Translations under genes and position numbers: made by a program | The notes under the pieces: model-generated | Database searches by the model: none | Seen by the model: the letters and a program-made list of their open reading frames with translations, nothing else | Told to the model about the DNA's origin: nothing | Origin: Flavobacterium sp. NG2 | GTDB lineage: Bacteria > Bacteroidota > Bacteroidia > Flavobacteriales > Flavobacteriaceae | Assembly: GCF_034119845.1 (NCBI RefSeq) | Contig: NZ_CP139420.1 | Coordinates: 3,722,001-3,786,000, forward strand | Length of the DNA stretch: 64,000 nt | Direction: 5' to 3' | Shown: positions 8,861 to 17,830 of the stretch, one piece after another | Numbering within the stretch: the first letter of the stretch is position 1 | How the letters are laid out: every line of letters begins with the position of its first letter

Positions 8861-9682
8861 ATGAAAAAGCTAAACATACTTATAGCATTATTAATAACTC
8901 TATTCTTAAGTAGTTGCGAGGAAGTAGTAAATATCGATTTAGATACTGCTACTCCAAGATTAGTTATTGAAGCCTCTATCAAATGGAAGAAAGGAACAAC
9001 AGGAAAAGAACAGAAAATAAAATTAACAACTACCACTTCATTTTATAGTAGCCAAATTCCAACGGTCTCTGGCGCAATTATTACTGTTAAAAACAGTTCT
9101 AATACGACCTTCAATTTTGTTGAAATTGGTAAAACAGGTGAATACCTATGCACTAATTTTACGCCTGTGATTAACGAAAAGTACACCTTGAACATCAACC
9201 TAAACGGTGTAAATTATACCGCTACCGAGACATTGAAATCGGTTGCACCTATTGAAGAAATTGTTCAAAATAACGAAGGAGGTTTCACTGGAAAAGACAT
9301 TCAACTTAAAACATTCTTTACGGACCCTGCTGCCGAAACTAATTACTATTTGTACCAATACAGCTATACCGATAAAATCACGCAATCCTTTTATGGTGAT
9401 GAAGATACCTTCTTTCAAGGCAATCGTTTTTTCAGTTTATCACAGTCTGATGAAATTAAAAAAGGAGACGAAATCACAGTAACGCATTACGGGATTTCTA
9501 AGACCTATTATAATTACATGAATGTTCTTATTAGTATCGCTGGCGGTGGTGGCGGTGGTCCTTTCCAATCACCACCAGCTACGGTTCGTGGAAATATCAT
9601 CAACGCAACCAATAAAGACAATTATCCACTAGGGTACTTTTATCTAAGTGAAATAGACAGCCGAACTTACACTATACAATAA
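8861..9682 (+). CDS. DUF4249 lipoprotein (copy 2)
   Basis: A 273-residue lipoprotein, signal peptide MKKLNILIALLITLFLSSCEE with the lipid-bearing Cys at residue 19. It is the DUF4249 partner of the preceding receptor and clearly paralogous to the protein at 5512 (shared VIEASI.WKKGT, the YYLY.YSY segment, and the ending SEIDSRTYTIQ). A run of six Gly (GGGGGG near residue 228) is peculiar to this copy. Its role is inferred only from the constant pairing with TonB receptors. Confidence 0.87.
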   Translation: MKKLNILIALLITLFLSSCEEVVNIDLDTATPRLVIEASIKWKKGTTGKEQKIKLTTTTSFYSSQIPTVSGAIITVKNSSNTTFNFVEIGKTGEYLCTNFTPVINEKYTLNINLNGVNYTATETLKSVAPIEEIVQNNEGGFTGKDIQLKTFFTDPAAETNYYLYQYSYTDKITQSFYGDEDTFFQGNRFFSLSQSDEIKKGDEITVTHYGISKTYYNYMNVLISIAGGGGGGPFQSPPATVRGNIINATNKDNYPLGYFYLSEIDSRTYTIQ

Positions 9683-9689
9683 ACATTCT

Positions 9690-9850
9690 CAGTTGGGTTA
9701 GCCCTGATAGCAGCGGCAGCCCCGACTGAACAAAAGCTATTTTTTGCGGGAGTTAAAGAGCGACCAGAGGAAGCTCCTGTAACGACCTAGCAAAAAAAGC
9801 GTTTGGAAGGAGGGCTAAAGCGGATAGCAGGATTAGCTTCTAATCACTTT
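9690..9850 (-). repeat. GC-rich intergenic repeat, family A copy 2
   Basis: A roughly 150-bp block, much more GC-rich than its surroundings, between copy 2 of the DUF4249 gene and the thiamine pyrophosphokinase gene. Conserved islands are agcggcagccccga, agcgaccagaggaagctcct and gagggctaaagcggatagca. The same islands recur in reverse orientation at 11745-11892 and 32222-32370. No coding potential is seen. Confidence 0.75.
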
Positions 9851-9904
9851 TAACAGCTTCATTTTAATTCCTATTTAAGTATATTTGCTTTCAAAATCAA
9901 CAAA

Positions 9905-10567
9905 ATGTCCTCACATCACATCGTTCGAGACGACCAAGAACCCGCTTTAATTATTGCCAATGGCGCTGCTTGTAATCCTGAATTACTAGGGCAACTGCTC
10001 GAATGGTCGCCTATTGTGGTGGTACTCGACTCGGCTATTGAGCGTGTCATTGCCCTTGGAATCAAAGTCGATGTATTGCTGGGTGATTTTGACCGTGATT
10101 TTGATGCTAATTATTATAAAGAAATACAATATCCTATAGAAATTGTACATACGCCAGACCAAAACAAAACTGACTTAGAGAAGGCTTTCGACTATTTAAT
10201 CGAACGCAATATTCCCGCAGTCAATGTGGTTTGGGCAACGGGAAGACGGGCCGACCATACCATTACGAATTTAACGAATATTGTTCGTTACCGTGATTTG
10301 TTGAAAATTGTGATTCTTGACGACCACTCAAAGGTGTTTTTATTACCTCCAAAATTTGAAAAATGGTATCCCAAAAACACTCCTATTTCGTTAATCCCAA
10401 TTGGACATGTAAGCGGCATCCATTCTGAAAACTTATTTTATCCTTTGCAAGGCGACAGTTTAACGATAGGATATCGAACAGGAAGCAGCAATCATGTAGC
10501 CGAAGACGGCATAGTACGAATCGAACATGAAAATGGCGATTTACTACTGATGGAATGCATGGATTAA
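9905..10567 (+). CDS. Thiamine pyrophosphokinase
   Basis: A 220-residue enzyme that transfers pyrophosphate from ATP to thiamine, giving thiamine diphosphate. Family motifs are visible: LGDFDRD (59-65, metal/ATP site), DQNKTDLEKA (85-94, substrate and Mg2+) and ATGRRADHTITNL (111-123). Length fits the bacterial family. The gene stands alone; TATATTTG at 9880-9887 is a good Bacteroidota -7 element 18 bp before the ATG. No TPP riboswitch was recognised upstream; that space is occupied by a GC-rich repeat. Confidence 0.92.
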   Translation: MSSHHIVRDDQEPALIIANGAACNPELLGQLLEWSPIVVVLDSAIERVIALGIKVDVLLGDFDRDFDANYYKEIQYPIEIVHTPDQNKTDLEKAFDYLIERNIPAVNVVWATGRRADHTITNLTNIVRYRDLLKIVILDDHSKVFLLPPKFEKWYPKNTPISLIPIGHVSGIHSENLFYPLQGDSLTIGYRTGSSNHVAEDGIVRIEHENGDLLLMECMD

Positions 10568-10777
10568 TTCTTAAAATTAATTCATTGGTAAATAAATAGT
10601 ATTAGCCCCATTTTGGTCTGTATCTGACAGATTAGTGCAATTTACACAGCTTTTTTTTCGTGATAATTCGTGTAATTCGTGTTTGACTTTTTTTAATACG
10701 ATTAGCCCCTCAAATAACTAAGTATTAAGGTGTAAACAAATTTGAAATCCCTACCTTTGCACCGAAATTAAAAAGCG

Positions 10778-11743
10778 ATGTCAAAGACAATTACCGAAAA
10801 AACCAACTTACACCCAAGAAACCTACATAAATTTCGATACGATTTTGAACTTTTAAGCAAAAACTATCCGGAATTAAAAAACTTTGTTGGTATCAACGAG
10901 CATCAGATTGAAACCATTGATTTCAGTAATCCTGAGGCCGTAAAAGCGTTAAACAAGGCTTTACTTATCACCTATTATGACATTCAAAACTGGGATATCC
11001 CTAAAGGCTATCTATGTCCTCCCATTCCGGGACGCGCTGATTACATTCATAATATTGCTGATTTATTGGCATCTTGTAACAATGGGGTGATTCCAGAGGG
11101 TGCTGTTATTCAGGGGCTTGATATTGGTGTGGGAGCCAATTGCATTTATCCTATATTAGGAAATGCAATTTACGGTTGGAGTTTCGTAGGTACTGACATT
11201 GACGATGTGGCAATTGAAAATTGTAGCAGTATCATTGAATCGAACCCAAAATTAGTCGAAGCAATCAGCTTACAACAACAAACTGAGGCTCGTTTTATTT
11301 TCAAAAACATCATCACTCCCGAAGACAAATTTGATTTCATCTTATGTAACCCCCCTTTTCACACTTCACAAGAAGAAGCTACTAAGGGAAGCATTCGTAA
11401 AATCAACAACTTAGAAAATATAAAAACCACCAAGCCTATCTTAAACTTTGGTGGTCAAAATGCCGAATTATGGTGCGAAGGGGGCGAATTCCGTTTCATT
11501 AGTCAAATGATTTATGAAAGTGCCAAATACCCTATGCAGTGCCTTTGGTTCACAACTTTAGTAGCCAAACAATCACACCTAAAAAGCATTTACAAAGTAC
11601 TTAACAAAGTCAATGCAGCCTCTATCAAAACCATCGATATGGCGCAAGGACAGAAAACAAGTCGCATTCTAGCCTGGACTTTCCTCAGCGAAAAACAACA
11701 AGCAGACTGGTCTTTTGAAGAGCCTAAACCTAGTGTTTTTTAG
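10778..11743 (+). CDS. rlmF: 23S rRNA (adenine(1618)-N(6))-methyltransferase RlmF
   Basis: A 321-residue SAM-dependent methyltransferase that should methylate N6 of A1618 (E. coli numbering) in 23S rRNA. The SAM-binding loop is LDIGVGANCIYP (114-125), the acidic strand end is GTDID (138-142), and the catalytic N6-adenine motif is NPPFH (191-195). The N-terminal LHPRN.H..RYDF and the internal GGQNAELWCEGGE segments are typical of RlmF. A TACCTTTG -7 element at 10752-10759 precedes the start. It is monocistronic and followed by a GC-rich repeat instead of a simple terminator. The 210 bp upstream hold nothing else recognisable. Confidence 0.93.
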   Translation: MSKTITEKTNLHPRNLHKFRYDFELLSKNYPELKNFVGINEHQIETIDFSNPEAVKALNKALLITYYDIQNWDIPKGYLCPPIPGRADYIHNIADLLASCNNGVIPEGAVIQGLDIGVGANCIYPILGNAIYGWSFVGTDIDDVAIENCSSIIESNPKLVEAISLQQQTEARFIFKNIITPEDKFDFILCNPPFHTSQEEATKGSIRKINNLENIKTTKPILNFGGQNAELWCEGGEFRFISQMIYESAKYPMQCLWFTTLVAKQSHLKSIYKVLNKVNAASIKTIDMAQGQKTSRILAWTFLSEKQQADWSFEEPKPSVF

Positions 11744-11744
11744 T

Positions 11745-11892
11745 GCCTATTTCCAGCTATTCGCTATAGCCCTCCATGCGTTCGCTTTTTTTACAATCCC
11801 ACTACAGGAGCTTCCTCTGGTCGCTCTGTAGCGCGAGTAAAAAATAGCGCCCACATTCTCGGGGCTGCCGCTTCTATCTGGGGCAGAGCTAG
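11745..11892 (+). repeat. GC-rich intergenic repeat, family A copy 3
   Basis: Begins right after the rlmF stop. Conserved islands in order: tattcgctatagccctcc, acaggagcttcctctggtcg and tcggggctgccgcttctatc. It is the reverse complement arrangement of copy 2 (9690-9850) and in the same sense as copy 4 (32222-32370). It may fold as a long RNA hairpin and could end rlmF transcription. Confidence 0.75.
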
Positions 11893-11999
11893 TTTCATCA
11901 TTTATGAAATGTGGCAAAATTGAAACTTTTCATCCTATTCCTGTAATTACCACTAGAGTTTTGTTCCTTACCTTGGTTAAAATTAAAAAAGAAACTATT

Positions 12000-12224
12000 A
12001 TGAATACATCAAAACTCATCGGTTTGGTACTCATCATTCTAAGCCTAGGACTAGGATACACTGGAACTAATAAAATCGCAGACAACTCCGCAGAAATTAA
12101 TGTTTTAGGACTTGAAATAGATGCTTCAAATGAATCAGGAAAACAACAAGGCTATCTTTATTTAGGACTAGCGGCCGTACTTTTTATGGGTGGTATCTAT
12201 ACTTTTAGTAAGTCGAAAAGCTAG
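12000..12224 (+). CDS. Small membrane protein, DUF3185-like
   Basis: A 74-residue protein with two hydrophobic helices: residues 5-21 (LIGLVLIILSLGLGYTG) and about 51-68 (YLYLGLAAVLFMGGIYTF), joined by a short acidic segment (NSAEINVLGLEIDASNES). The pattern matches DUF3185 small inner-membrane proteins. I start at the ATG at 12000 because it puts the first membrane segment at the N-terminus; an in-frame start about 96 bp upstream would add an unlikely polar leader. No function is known. It lies between a repeat and uvrB. Confidence 0.65.
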   Translation: MNTSKLIGLVLIILSLGLGYTGTNKIADNSAEINVLGLEIDASNESGKQQGYLYLGLAAVLFMGGIYTFSKSKS

Positions 12225-12317
12225 GATTGCAACTCCATAGCTTTTGCGTTTCTCTTACCCGTGAATTGCGGAGAAACTTTGTAACTTTGCAACTTAAACA
12301 CTTTGCAACCTTACTAG

Positions 12318-14309
12318 ATGAATTTCCAAGTCGTATCCGATTACCAGCCTAAAGGCGACCAACCCGAAGCAATCAAAAAACTTGTTCAAGGCATCAATGA
12401 TGGTGATGAACACCAAACGCTATTGGGGGTAACAGGTTCAGGAAAAACATTTACAGTAGCCAATGTAATTCAAGAAGTGCAAAGACCGACACTGGTTTTG
12501 GCTCATAACAAAACACTAGCGGCTCAATTATACTCGGAATTCAAACAATTTTTCCCAAACAATGCGGTAGAATATTTTGTCTCTTACTACGATTACTACC
12601 AACCTGAAGCTTTTATGCCTGTAACTGGAGTTTTCATCGAAAAAGATTTATCTATCAACGAAGAGCTTGAAAAAATGCGTTTGAGCACTACCTCTTCCCT
12701 ACTTTCTGGTCGAAGAGATATTCTAGTTGTAGCTTCAGTTTCTTGTTTGTATGGTATAGGAAATCCGGTCGAGTTTCAGAAGAATGTAATTGAAATCGAA
12801 AGAGACCAAGAGATCTCTCGTACCAAATTACTACATAACCTTGTTCAAAGTTTGTATTCTAGAACAGAAGCCGATTTTACACCGGGAAATTTCAGAATCA
12901 AAGGGGACATAGTCGAAGTCTATCCTAGTTATGCAGACGATGCGTATAGAATTCACTTCTTTGGCGATGAAATCGAAGAAATCGAGTCTTTTGACGTCAA
13001 AACATCCAAAGTAATTGAACGTTTCGATAAACTAACCATATACCCCGCTAATATGTTTGTGACTTCACCAGATGTGCTACAAGGCGCTATTTGGGAAATC
13101 CAACAAGATTTGGTCAAACAAGTCGATTATTTCAAAGAAATAGGCAAACATCTGGAAGCCAAACGACTGGAAGAACGCACCAATTTTGATTTGGAAATGA
13201 TTCGAGAACTCGGCTATTGTTCTGGAATCGAGAATTATTCTCGTTACCTAGATGGCAGACAAGCTGGAACAAGACCTTTTTGTTTGCTCGATTATTTCCC
13301 TAAAGATTATTTAATGGTGGTCGATGAAAGTCATGTGACTCTTTCGCAAGTGCATGCCATGTACGGTGGTGACAGGAGTCGTAAAGAAAACCTAGTAGAA
13401 TACGGGTTTCGTTTGCCTGCTGCCATGGACAACCGCCCATTGAAGTTTGACGAATTTGAAGCCATGCAAAACCAAGTTATCTATGTTTCGGCCACTCCTG
13501 CCGACTATGAATTGCAAAAATGTGATGGTGTCTATGTCGAACAAGTCATTCGCCCTACAGGATTATTAGACCCAGTTATTGAAATTCGCCCAAGTTTGAA
13601 CCAAATTGATGATTTGATTGAAGAAATTCAACAACGTTGTGAATTGGACGAGCGTGTTCTAGTAACCACTTTGACCAAAAGAATGGCAGAAGAACTAGCA
13701 AAATACTTAACCAAAGTCTCGATTCGTTGCCGTTACATCCACTCGGATGTGGATACTTTGGAGCGAATAGAAATCATGCAGGATTTACGAAAAGGATTGT
13801 TTGATGTCTTGATTGGAGTCAACTTATTGCGTGAAGGTCTTGATTTACCTGAGGTTTCCCTTGTAGCGATTCTAGATGCTGATAAAGAAGGATTCTTACG
13901 TTCGCATCGTTCGTTAACTCAAACCATTGGTCGTGCCGCCCGTAATCTCAACGGAAAAGCAATCATGTATGCGGATAAAATCACCGCCAGCATGCAAAAA
14001 ACTATTGATGAAACGGAATACCGTCGTACCAAACAAATCAATTTCAATACGGCGAATAATATTATTCCTCAAGCCTTAAATAAAAAAATCGATAGTGCTT
14101 TTACCAAAAATCCATTGGTAGATCACGAATTAGGATACCCCTTAAATGCTGCCGCCGAACCAGAAACCGAATATTTATCGAAAACAGAAGTAGATAAACG
14201 CATTCGCGAAAAACGAAAAGCCATGGAAAAAGCCGCCAAAGAATTGGACTTTATGCAGGCCGCTAAATTGAGAGATGAGATTAAAGCTTTACAGGAAAAA
14301 ACAACTTAA
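12318..14309 (+). CDS. uvrB: UvrABC excinuclease subunit B
   Basis: A 663-residue DNA-repair helicase-like ATPase that verifies damage loaded by UvrA and recruits UvrC. Walker A is GVTGSGKT (37-44). The beta-hairpin that clamps DNA is at YYDYYQPEAF (about 92-101). Walker B is VVDESH (about 336), motif VI is QTIGRAARN, and a C-terminal UVR/UvrC-binding coiled coil is at about 624-660 (KAMEKAAKELDFMQAAKLRD). Length is standard. TAACTTTG at 12282-12289 is a probable promoter element. The stop overlaps the end of the opposing gene at 14306 by 4 bp. Confidence 0.97.
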   Translation: MNFQVVSDYQPKGDQPEAIKKLVQGINDGDEHQTLLGVTGSGKTFTVANVIQEVQRPTLVLAHNKTLAAQLYSEFKQFFPNNAVEYFVSYYDYYQPEAFMPVTGVFIEKDLSINEELEKMRLSTTSSLLSGRRDILVVASVSCLYGIGNPVEFQKNVIEIERDQEISRTKLLHNLVQSLYSRTEADFTPGNFRIKGDIVEVYPSYADDAYRIHFFGDEIEEIESFDVKTSKVIERFDKLTIYPANMFVTSPDVLQGAIWEIQQDLVKQVDYFKEIGKHLEAKRLEERTNFDLEMIRELGYCSGIENYSRYLDGRQAGTRPFCLLDYFPKDYLMVVDESHVTLSQVHAMYGGDRSRKENLVEYGFRLPAAMDNRPLKFDEFEAMQNQVIYVSATPADYELQKCDGVYVEQVIRPTGLLDPVIEIRPSLNQIDDLIEEIQQRCELDERVLVTTLTKRMAEELAKYLTKVSIRCRYIHSDVDTLERIEIMQDLRKGLFDVLIGVNLLREGLDLPEVSLVAILDADKEGFLRSHRSLTQTIGRAARNLNGKAIMYADKITASMQKTIDETEYRRTKQINFNTANNIIPQALNKKIDSAFTKNPLVDHELGYPLNAAAEPETEYLSKTEVDKRIREKRKAMEKAAKELDFMQAAKLRDEIKALQEKTT

Positions 14310-14707
14310 TAAGCAACTTCCTTGAAAATACGCAATAATTCATTGATACTTATTTGCGTATCAGGTGCCGCTTTCATTTTCTTAAGTACTTTTTTAACAG
14401 CATCAAGATTCACACCCATATGTATTGCAAATTGCTTAATTGCAGTAGCATCTTTTACAAATAAGATACCATCTTTTTGCATTAAAATTGCCAAACGGTA
14501 AAATTGTAGAATTCGAACAGATTCATCTTTAATCATTTTCAAAGTGGTTCCTTTATAGAACAATTCCATAAAACCTCCCTTTTCAATGTCCAAGGTATTG
14601 GCTAACATAAATAAGAAATCGAATTCTTTTTTATCTAATTGACCATTGACAGTTGCGTAGGCAATCATGTCTAAAAGCAAATTCTTCTTTTCTTGGTAGA
14701 TATCCAT
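14306..14707 (-). CDS. TerB-like helical protein
   Basis: A 133-residue all-helical protein with no signal or membrane segments. MDIYQEKKNLLLDMIAYATV then NGQLDKKEFDFLFMLANTL resembles the TerB/DjlA-type helical fold (D/E-x3-F-x7-A pattern). Flavobacterial homologues are sometimes labelled excinuclease ABC subunit B, but that name comes from position beside uvrB, not from homology. It is convergent with uvrB, the two stop codons sharing 4 bp, so read-through antisense is possible. The role is unknown. Confidence 0.65.
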   Translation of the reverse strand: MDIYQEKKNLLLDMIAYATVNGQLDKKEFDFLFMLANTLDIEKGGFMELFYKGTTLKMIKDESVRILQFYRLAILMQKDGILFVKDATAIKQFAIHMGVNLDAVKKVLKKMKAAPDTQISINELLRIFKEVAY

Positions 14708-14938
14708 GCAATTTTAAATTTTTGCTAATTTATCATTTTATTCACAATTACCAAAAAACAATTGATTTTTCGATAATATAATTTTCAGACGCTATCATTA
14801 TTATCAAAAATGCATTTTAAACACGATAATCGTTAAAATTTACAAAGTATTATCTTTCTTTTTTAACAGCAAAAACAAACTAAAAAACGCAATTATTACA
14901 ATCTAATTAGGTCAAAACAAATCATATACTAAGTTTAA

Positions 14939-15150
14939 TTTAACCCGTTGGGGCTAATAACATAAAAAACAAAAATTAAACACATCTAATCATAAAAAAA
15001 GATGCAATAGAACACAATTGATTCGTCAATTCGACCTTTTGTCACTGGTCACAAAGCTATGTTTTACTATGTTGAAGTGTACCATCTTAATCAAAACTAT
15101 AAAAAACTATGTCCCTATGTGTTTAAAAATAATTACACCCAACGGGTTAA
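14939..15150. repeat. Inverted-repeat-bounded block with a diverged 84-bp-family unit
   Basis: Within the 500-bp gap 14708-15208, ttaacccgttggg at about 14939 is matched in reverse by cccaacgggttaa at about 15138. Inside the right part (about 15052-15125) lies a diverged copy of the unit tandemly repeated at 51138-51800: both start aaagctatgt and share actatgtccctatgtgttt. The remainder of the gap is AT-rich and contains no convincing gene; an upstream extension of the next ORF into this block is rejected. Confidence 0.6.
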
Positions 15151-15208
15151 TTTATTACATTTAGACTTTAAACCATCTTCAATTAAAAAACTCTCAATAC
15201 CATTATAT

Positions 15209-16228
15209 ATGCAACTTATACTTAGAGCTTTCGATTTAAAACTAAAACATACCTTTACAATATCAAGAGAATCTATTGACATCCAACCTTCATTAATCGT
15301 TGAATTAAAGGATGGAGAATTTTCAGGTTTTGGCGAAGCAACTTCAAACCCCTATTACAACATCACTATTCCAAATATGAAAGCAGACATAGAAGCTTTA
15401 CGCTCTATAATTGAAGCCACTGCAAATGAAACCCCTGAAGAATTTTGGAACAAAACCCACCCTTACCTTAAAGACAATCTATTTGCTTTATGTGCATTAG
15501 ACATGGCCTACACCGATTTATATGCGCGTAAAAAAGGCAAGAAACTCTATGATTTATGGCACTATAACCCCGAGAAAAATCCTTTAACCAATTATACCAT
15601 CGGTATTGACTCTATTCCAAAAATGTTAGCCAAAATGAAAGAATTACCTTGGCCCATTTATAAGATAAAATTAGGTACTCATGAGGATATTGCAATCGTA
15701 AAAGAACTTCGTAAGCATTCGGATGCCATTTTTAGAATCGATGCCAATTGTGGTTGGGGGGTTGATGAAACCATCAATAATGCCTTAGCTTTACAAAAAA
15801 TGGGGGTGGAATTTCTAGAACAGCCTTTAAAAGCAGATAACTGGGAAGGACATACTGAAGTTTTTAAAAAATCAGTTCTACCGGTGATTGCTGACGAAAG
15901 CTGTATTATTGAACAAGATGTTGCCAAATGTCATAAGCATTTTCATGGTGTAAATATAAAGTTAGTAAAATGCGGTGGTCTTACTCCTGCTCGACGAATG
16001 ATACAAGAAGCTAAAAAACTAGGACTTAAAACGATGGTAGGTTGTATGACTGAATCTTCGGTTGGTATATCGGCTATTGCACATTTATTACCTCAATTGG
16101 ATTATGTGGATATGGACGGTCCTTTACTTTTAGCCGAAGATATCGCTCAAGGTGTTCGTATTGAAAATGGCAAAATTGACTATACTGATATAAATGGAAC
16201 TGGTGTCCTATTAAATGAATCATTATGA
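15209..16228 (+). CDS. L-Ala-D/L-Glu (dipeptide) epimerase, enolase superfamily
   Basis: A 339-residue enolase-superfamily enzyme. The likely reaction is epimerisation of L-Ala-D-Glu to L-Ala-L-Glu in murein-peptide recycling. Visible catalytic features are the first base lysine in YKIKLG, metal ligands D in RIDANCGWG, E in EQPL and D in ADES, and the second lysine in NIKLVKCGGL. The start at 15209 (MQLILRAFDL) fits the family; an open frame extends 150 bp further up but through a repeat. The stop overlaps the start of the PLP enzyme by 4 bp (ATGA), so the two are translationally coupled. Exact dipeptide specificity is not readable from sequence. Confidence 0.85.
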   Translation: MQLILRAFDLKLKHTFTISRESIDIQPSLIVELKDGEFSGFGEATSNPYYNITIPNMKADIEALRSIIEATANETPEEFWNKTHPYLKDNLFALCALDMAYTDLYARKKGKKLYDLWHYNPEKNPLTNYTIGIDSIPKMLAKMKELPWPIYKIKLGTHEDIAIVKELRKHSDAIFRIDANCGWGVDETINNALALQKMGVEFLEQPLKADNWEGHTEVFKKSVLPVIADESCIIEQDVAKCHKHFHGVNIKLVKCGGLTPARRMIQEAKKLGLKTMVGCMTESSVGISAIAHLLPQLDYVDMDGPLLLAEDIAQGVRIENGKIDYTDINGTGVLLNESL

Positions 16229-17268
16229 AAGTGACCCAATTTCCAGACAGAAAAATAACCATTGAAAACCAATCGTATTTGTATTTTGGAGGTACAGCTT
16301 ATTTGGGATTACCAAGCCATAAAAAATTCCAAAAAATACTTCTAAAAAACATTTTACGCTGGGGAACCACCTATGGAAGCTCTAGAAACGCAAATATTAA
16401 ACTAACAGCCTATGATGAGGGCGAACAGTTTTTGGCTAATTTCATAGGAGCTGATGCCGCCTTAACAGTATCTTCAGGCATGTTAGCTGGAAAATTAGTA
16501 GTCGAAACCATCGATTCAATAACGGATTGTTTTTTTTACCTTCCCGATACCCACTCGGCTTTAAAAAGTCACAACAGCCTCCCTTTTTATATCGATGGAA
16601 AACTAAATCCACGGTTGCTCAACACTGTTACTGAAAGAATCACAATCCTTACAGATTCGGTTCCCTCATTTAATATAGAAGCAATTGATTTATCTATTCT
16701 CAAAAAAATATCCCCTTATAAAGAAATAACCTTAATAATTGACGAGTCTCATTCATTAGGAATTCTGGGAGAAAATGGCTGTGGTATTTTTTCAACGACC
16801 AAATATTCTAACGTTAAAAGAAAAATAATGCTTTCCTCACTAGGAAAATCATTTGGTTTAACGGGAGGTGTAATCGCAGCAGATAGCGAATTTATCAACT
16901 TAATTAAATCTACTGACAGCTTTGTTTCTAGTGCTGGTATGAATCCTGCCTTTGTACAAACCATTGCAGACGCCAAATCCATCTACTTAAAACAACACCA
17001 AAAACTGAAGAAAAAACTAGCTTATATCAATTCAAAATTAATTCAAAATATAAATATTTCTTTCAATCCAAATTATCCCGTCATATACCCTAGAATTGAA
17101 GGGATACAGAATGCTTTCCATGACAATAAAATCATCGTAACTCATTTTAAATATGCCAATCTAAAAGAAGATTTACATCGAATTGTGTTTACAGCAAATC
17201 ACAAAAAGAAAGATTTAGACAAAATAATCGCTATTCTTAACCGATACCAAGAGGATATATCGATTTGA
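16225..17268 (+). CDS. PLP-dependent aminotransferase class I/II, BioF/KBL-like
   Basis: A 347-residue fold-type I PLP enzyme related to 8-amino-7-oxononanoate synthase and 2-amino-3-ketobutyrate CoA ligase. Features: FGGTAYLGL near the N-terminus, GTTYGSSRNAN (48-57), IIDESHSLGILG (171-182, PLP ring contacts) and the Schiff-base lysine K208 in SSLGKSFGLTGG. At 347 residues it is shorter than BioF (about 385). Because it overlaps the dipeptide epimerase by 4 bp, it probably acts on an amino acid or peptide from the same pathway rather than in biotin synthesis, but this is inference. Confidence 0.75.
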   Translation: MKVTQFPDRKITIENQSYLYFGGTAYLGLPSHKKFQKILLKNILRWGTTYGSSRNANIKLTAYDEGEQFLANFIGADAALTVSSGMLAGKLVVETIDSITDCFFYLPDTHSALKSHNSLPFYIDGKLNPRLLNTVTERITILTDSVPSFNIEAIDLSILKKISPYKEITLIIDESHSLGILGENGCGIFSTTKYSNVKRKIMLSSLGKSFGLTGGVIAADSEFINLIKSTDSFVSSAGMNPAFVQTIADAKSIYLKQHQKLKKKLAYINSKLIQNINISFNPNYPVIYPRIEGIQNAFHDNKIIVTHFKYANLKEDLHRIVFTANHKKKDLDKIIAILNRYQEDISI

Positions 17269-17291
17269 ATTGGTTTTAAAACGTACCTTTG
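17264..17291 (+). promoter_or_regulatory. Bacteroidota-type promoter
   Basis: TTTG at 17264-17267, 16 bases, then TACCTTTG at 17284-17291, close to the TTTG/TAnnTTTG consensus of Bacteroidota. It lies 16 bp before the start of the DUF1456 gene and overlaps the 3' end of the preceding gene. Confidence 0.6.
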
Positions 17292-17306
17292 TAAAAAATA
17301 AATTTA

Positions 17307-17774
17307 ATGATGACAAACAACGATATCTTCAAAAAATTACGTGTAGCCTTAATGTTGCGCGATGATCAAATTGTAGAAATTTTGGAACTAGTTGATTTTA
17401 GAATTTCGAAATCAGAATTAGGCGCTTTTTTCCGAGATGAAAAACATCCGAATTATATGGAATGTGGAGACCAAGTATTGCGAAATTTTTTAAACGCTTT
17501 AGTTATTCACCTAAGAGGAACGAAAGAAAATCCTAAAAACCCAAATGATGTTTTAGCGAAGCACAAAGCTCAAATCCCTGCTAAAGAAGGCGGAAAGGAA
17601 AGAGTAGAATTTAAAGCAACTCCCAAAGATAGTGAAGGTGCAAGAGGTGATCAAAAACCTGAAAAAAAGGATTTCAAGAAAAAACCATTTCAATCCAAAG
17701 ACAAAAAGTCGAATCCAAAAATAGACATTGTTGAAAAAGTAAAATTCAATAATGGTAAAAACAAAAAATCCTAA
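17307..17774 (+). CDS. DUF1456 family protein (YehS-like)
   Basis: A 155-residue protein. Residues 3-70 (NDIFKKLRVALMLRDDQIVE, then SKSELGAFFRDE and NFLNALVIHLRG) form one DUF1456 unit. E. coli YehS has two such units; here the second is replaced by a Lys/Asp-rich, probably disordered tail (about 75-155) containing KKDFKKKPFQSKDKKSN. The tail could bind nucleic acid. Function unknown. The start may be the second of two adjacent ATGs. Its own promoter (17264-17291) and a terminator overlapping its stop make it a single-gene unit. Confidence 0.8.
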   Translation: MMTNNDIFKKLRVALMLRDDQIVEILELVDFRISKSELGAFFRDEKHPNYMECGDQVLRNFLNALVIHLRGTKENPKNPNDVLAKHKAQIPAKEGGKERVEFKATPKDSEGARGDQKPEKKDFKKKPFQSKDKKSNPKIDIVEKVKFNNGKNKKS

Positions 17775-17797
17775 GTCTAACAACTTAGGATTTTTAT
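17764..17797. terminator. Bidirectional terminator
   Basis: Perfect 13-bp stem (17764-17776 with 17783-17795) with A-rich left and T-rich right flanks. It covers the stop codon of the DUF1456 gene and serves the convergent small secreted-protein gene at 17831. Confidence 0.85.
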
Positions 17798-17830
17798 TTA
17801 CGAATAATTTGTACTGTCTTCATATAATGA

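Noticed and set aside
3156..9682. SusC/SusD-type glycan utilisation locus
   Set aside because: The lipoproteins are DUF4249, not SusD, the receptors are short, and no glycoside hydrolases or sugar regulators are nearby.
14306..14707. Second excinuclease subunit beside uvrB
   Set aside because: The 133-residue product lacks any Uvr motif; it looks like a TerB-type helical protein.
15059..15208. N-terminal extension of the dipeptide epimerase
   Set aside because: The extension is read through a dispersed repeat and does not resemble enolase-superfamily N-termini.
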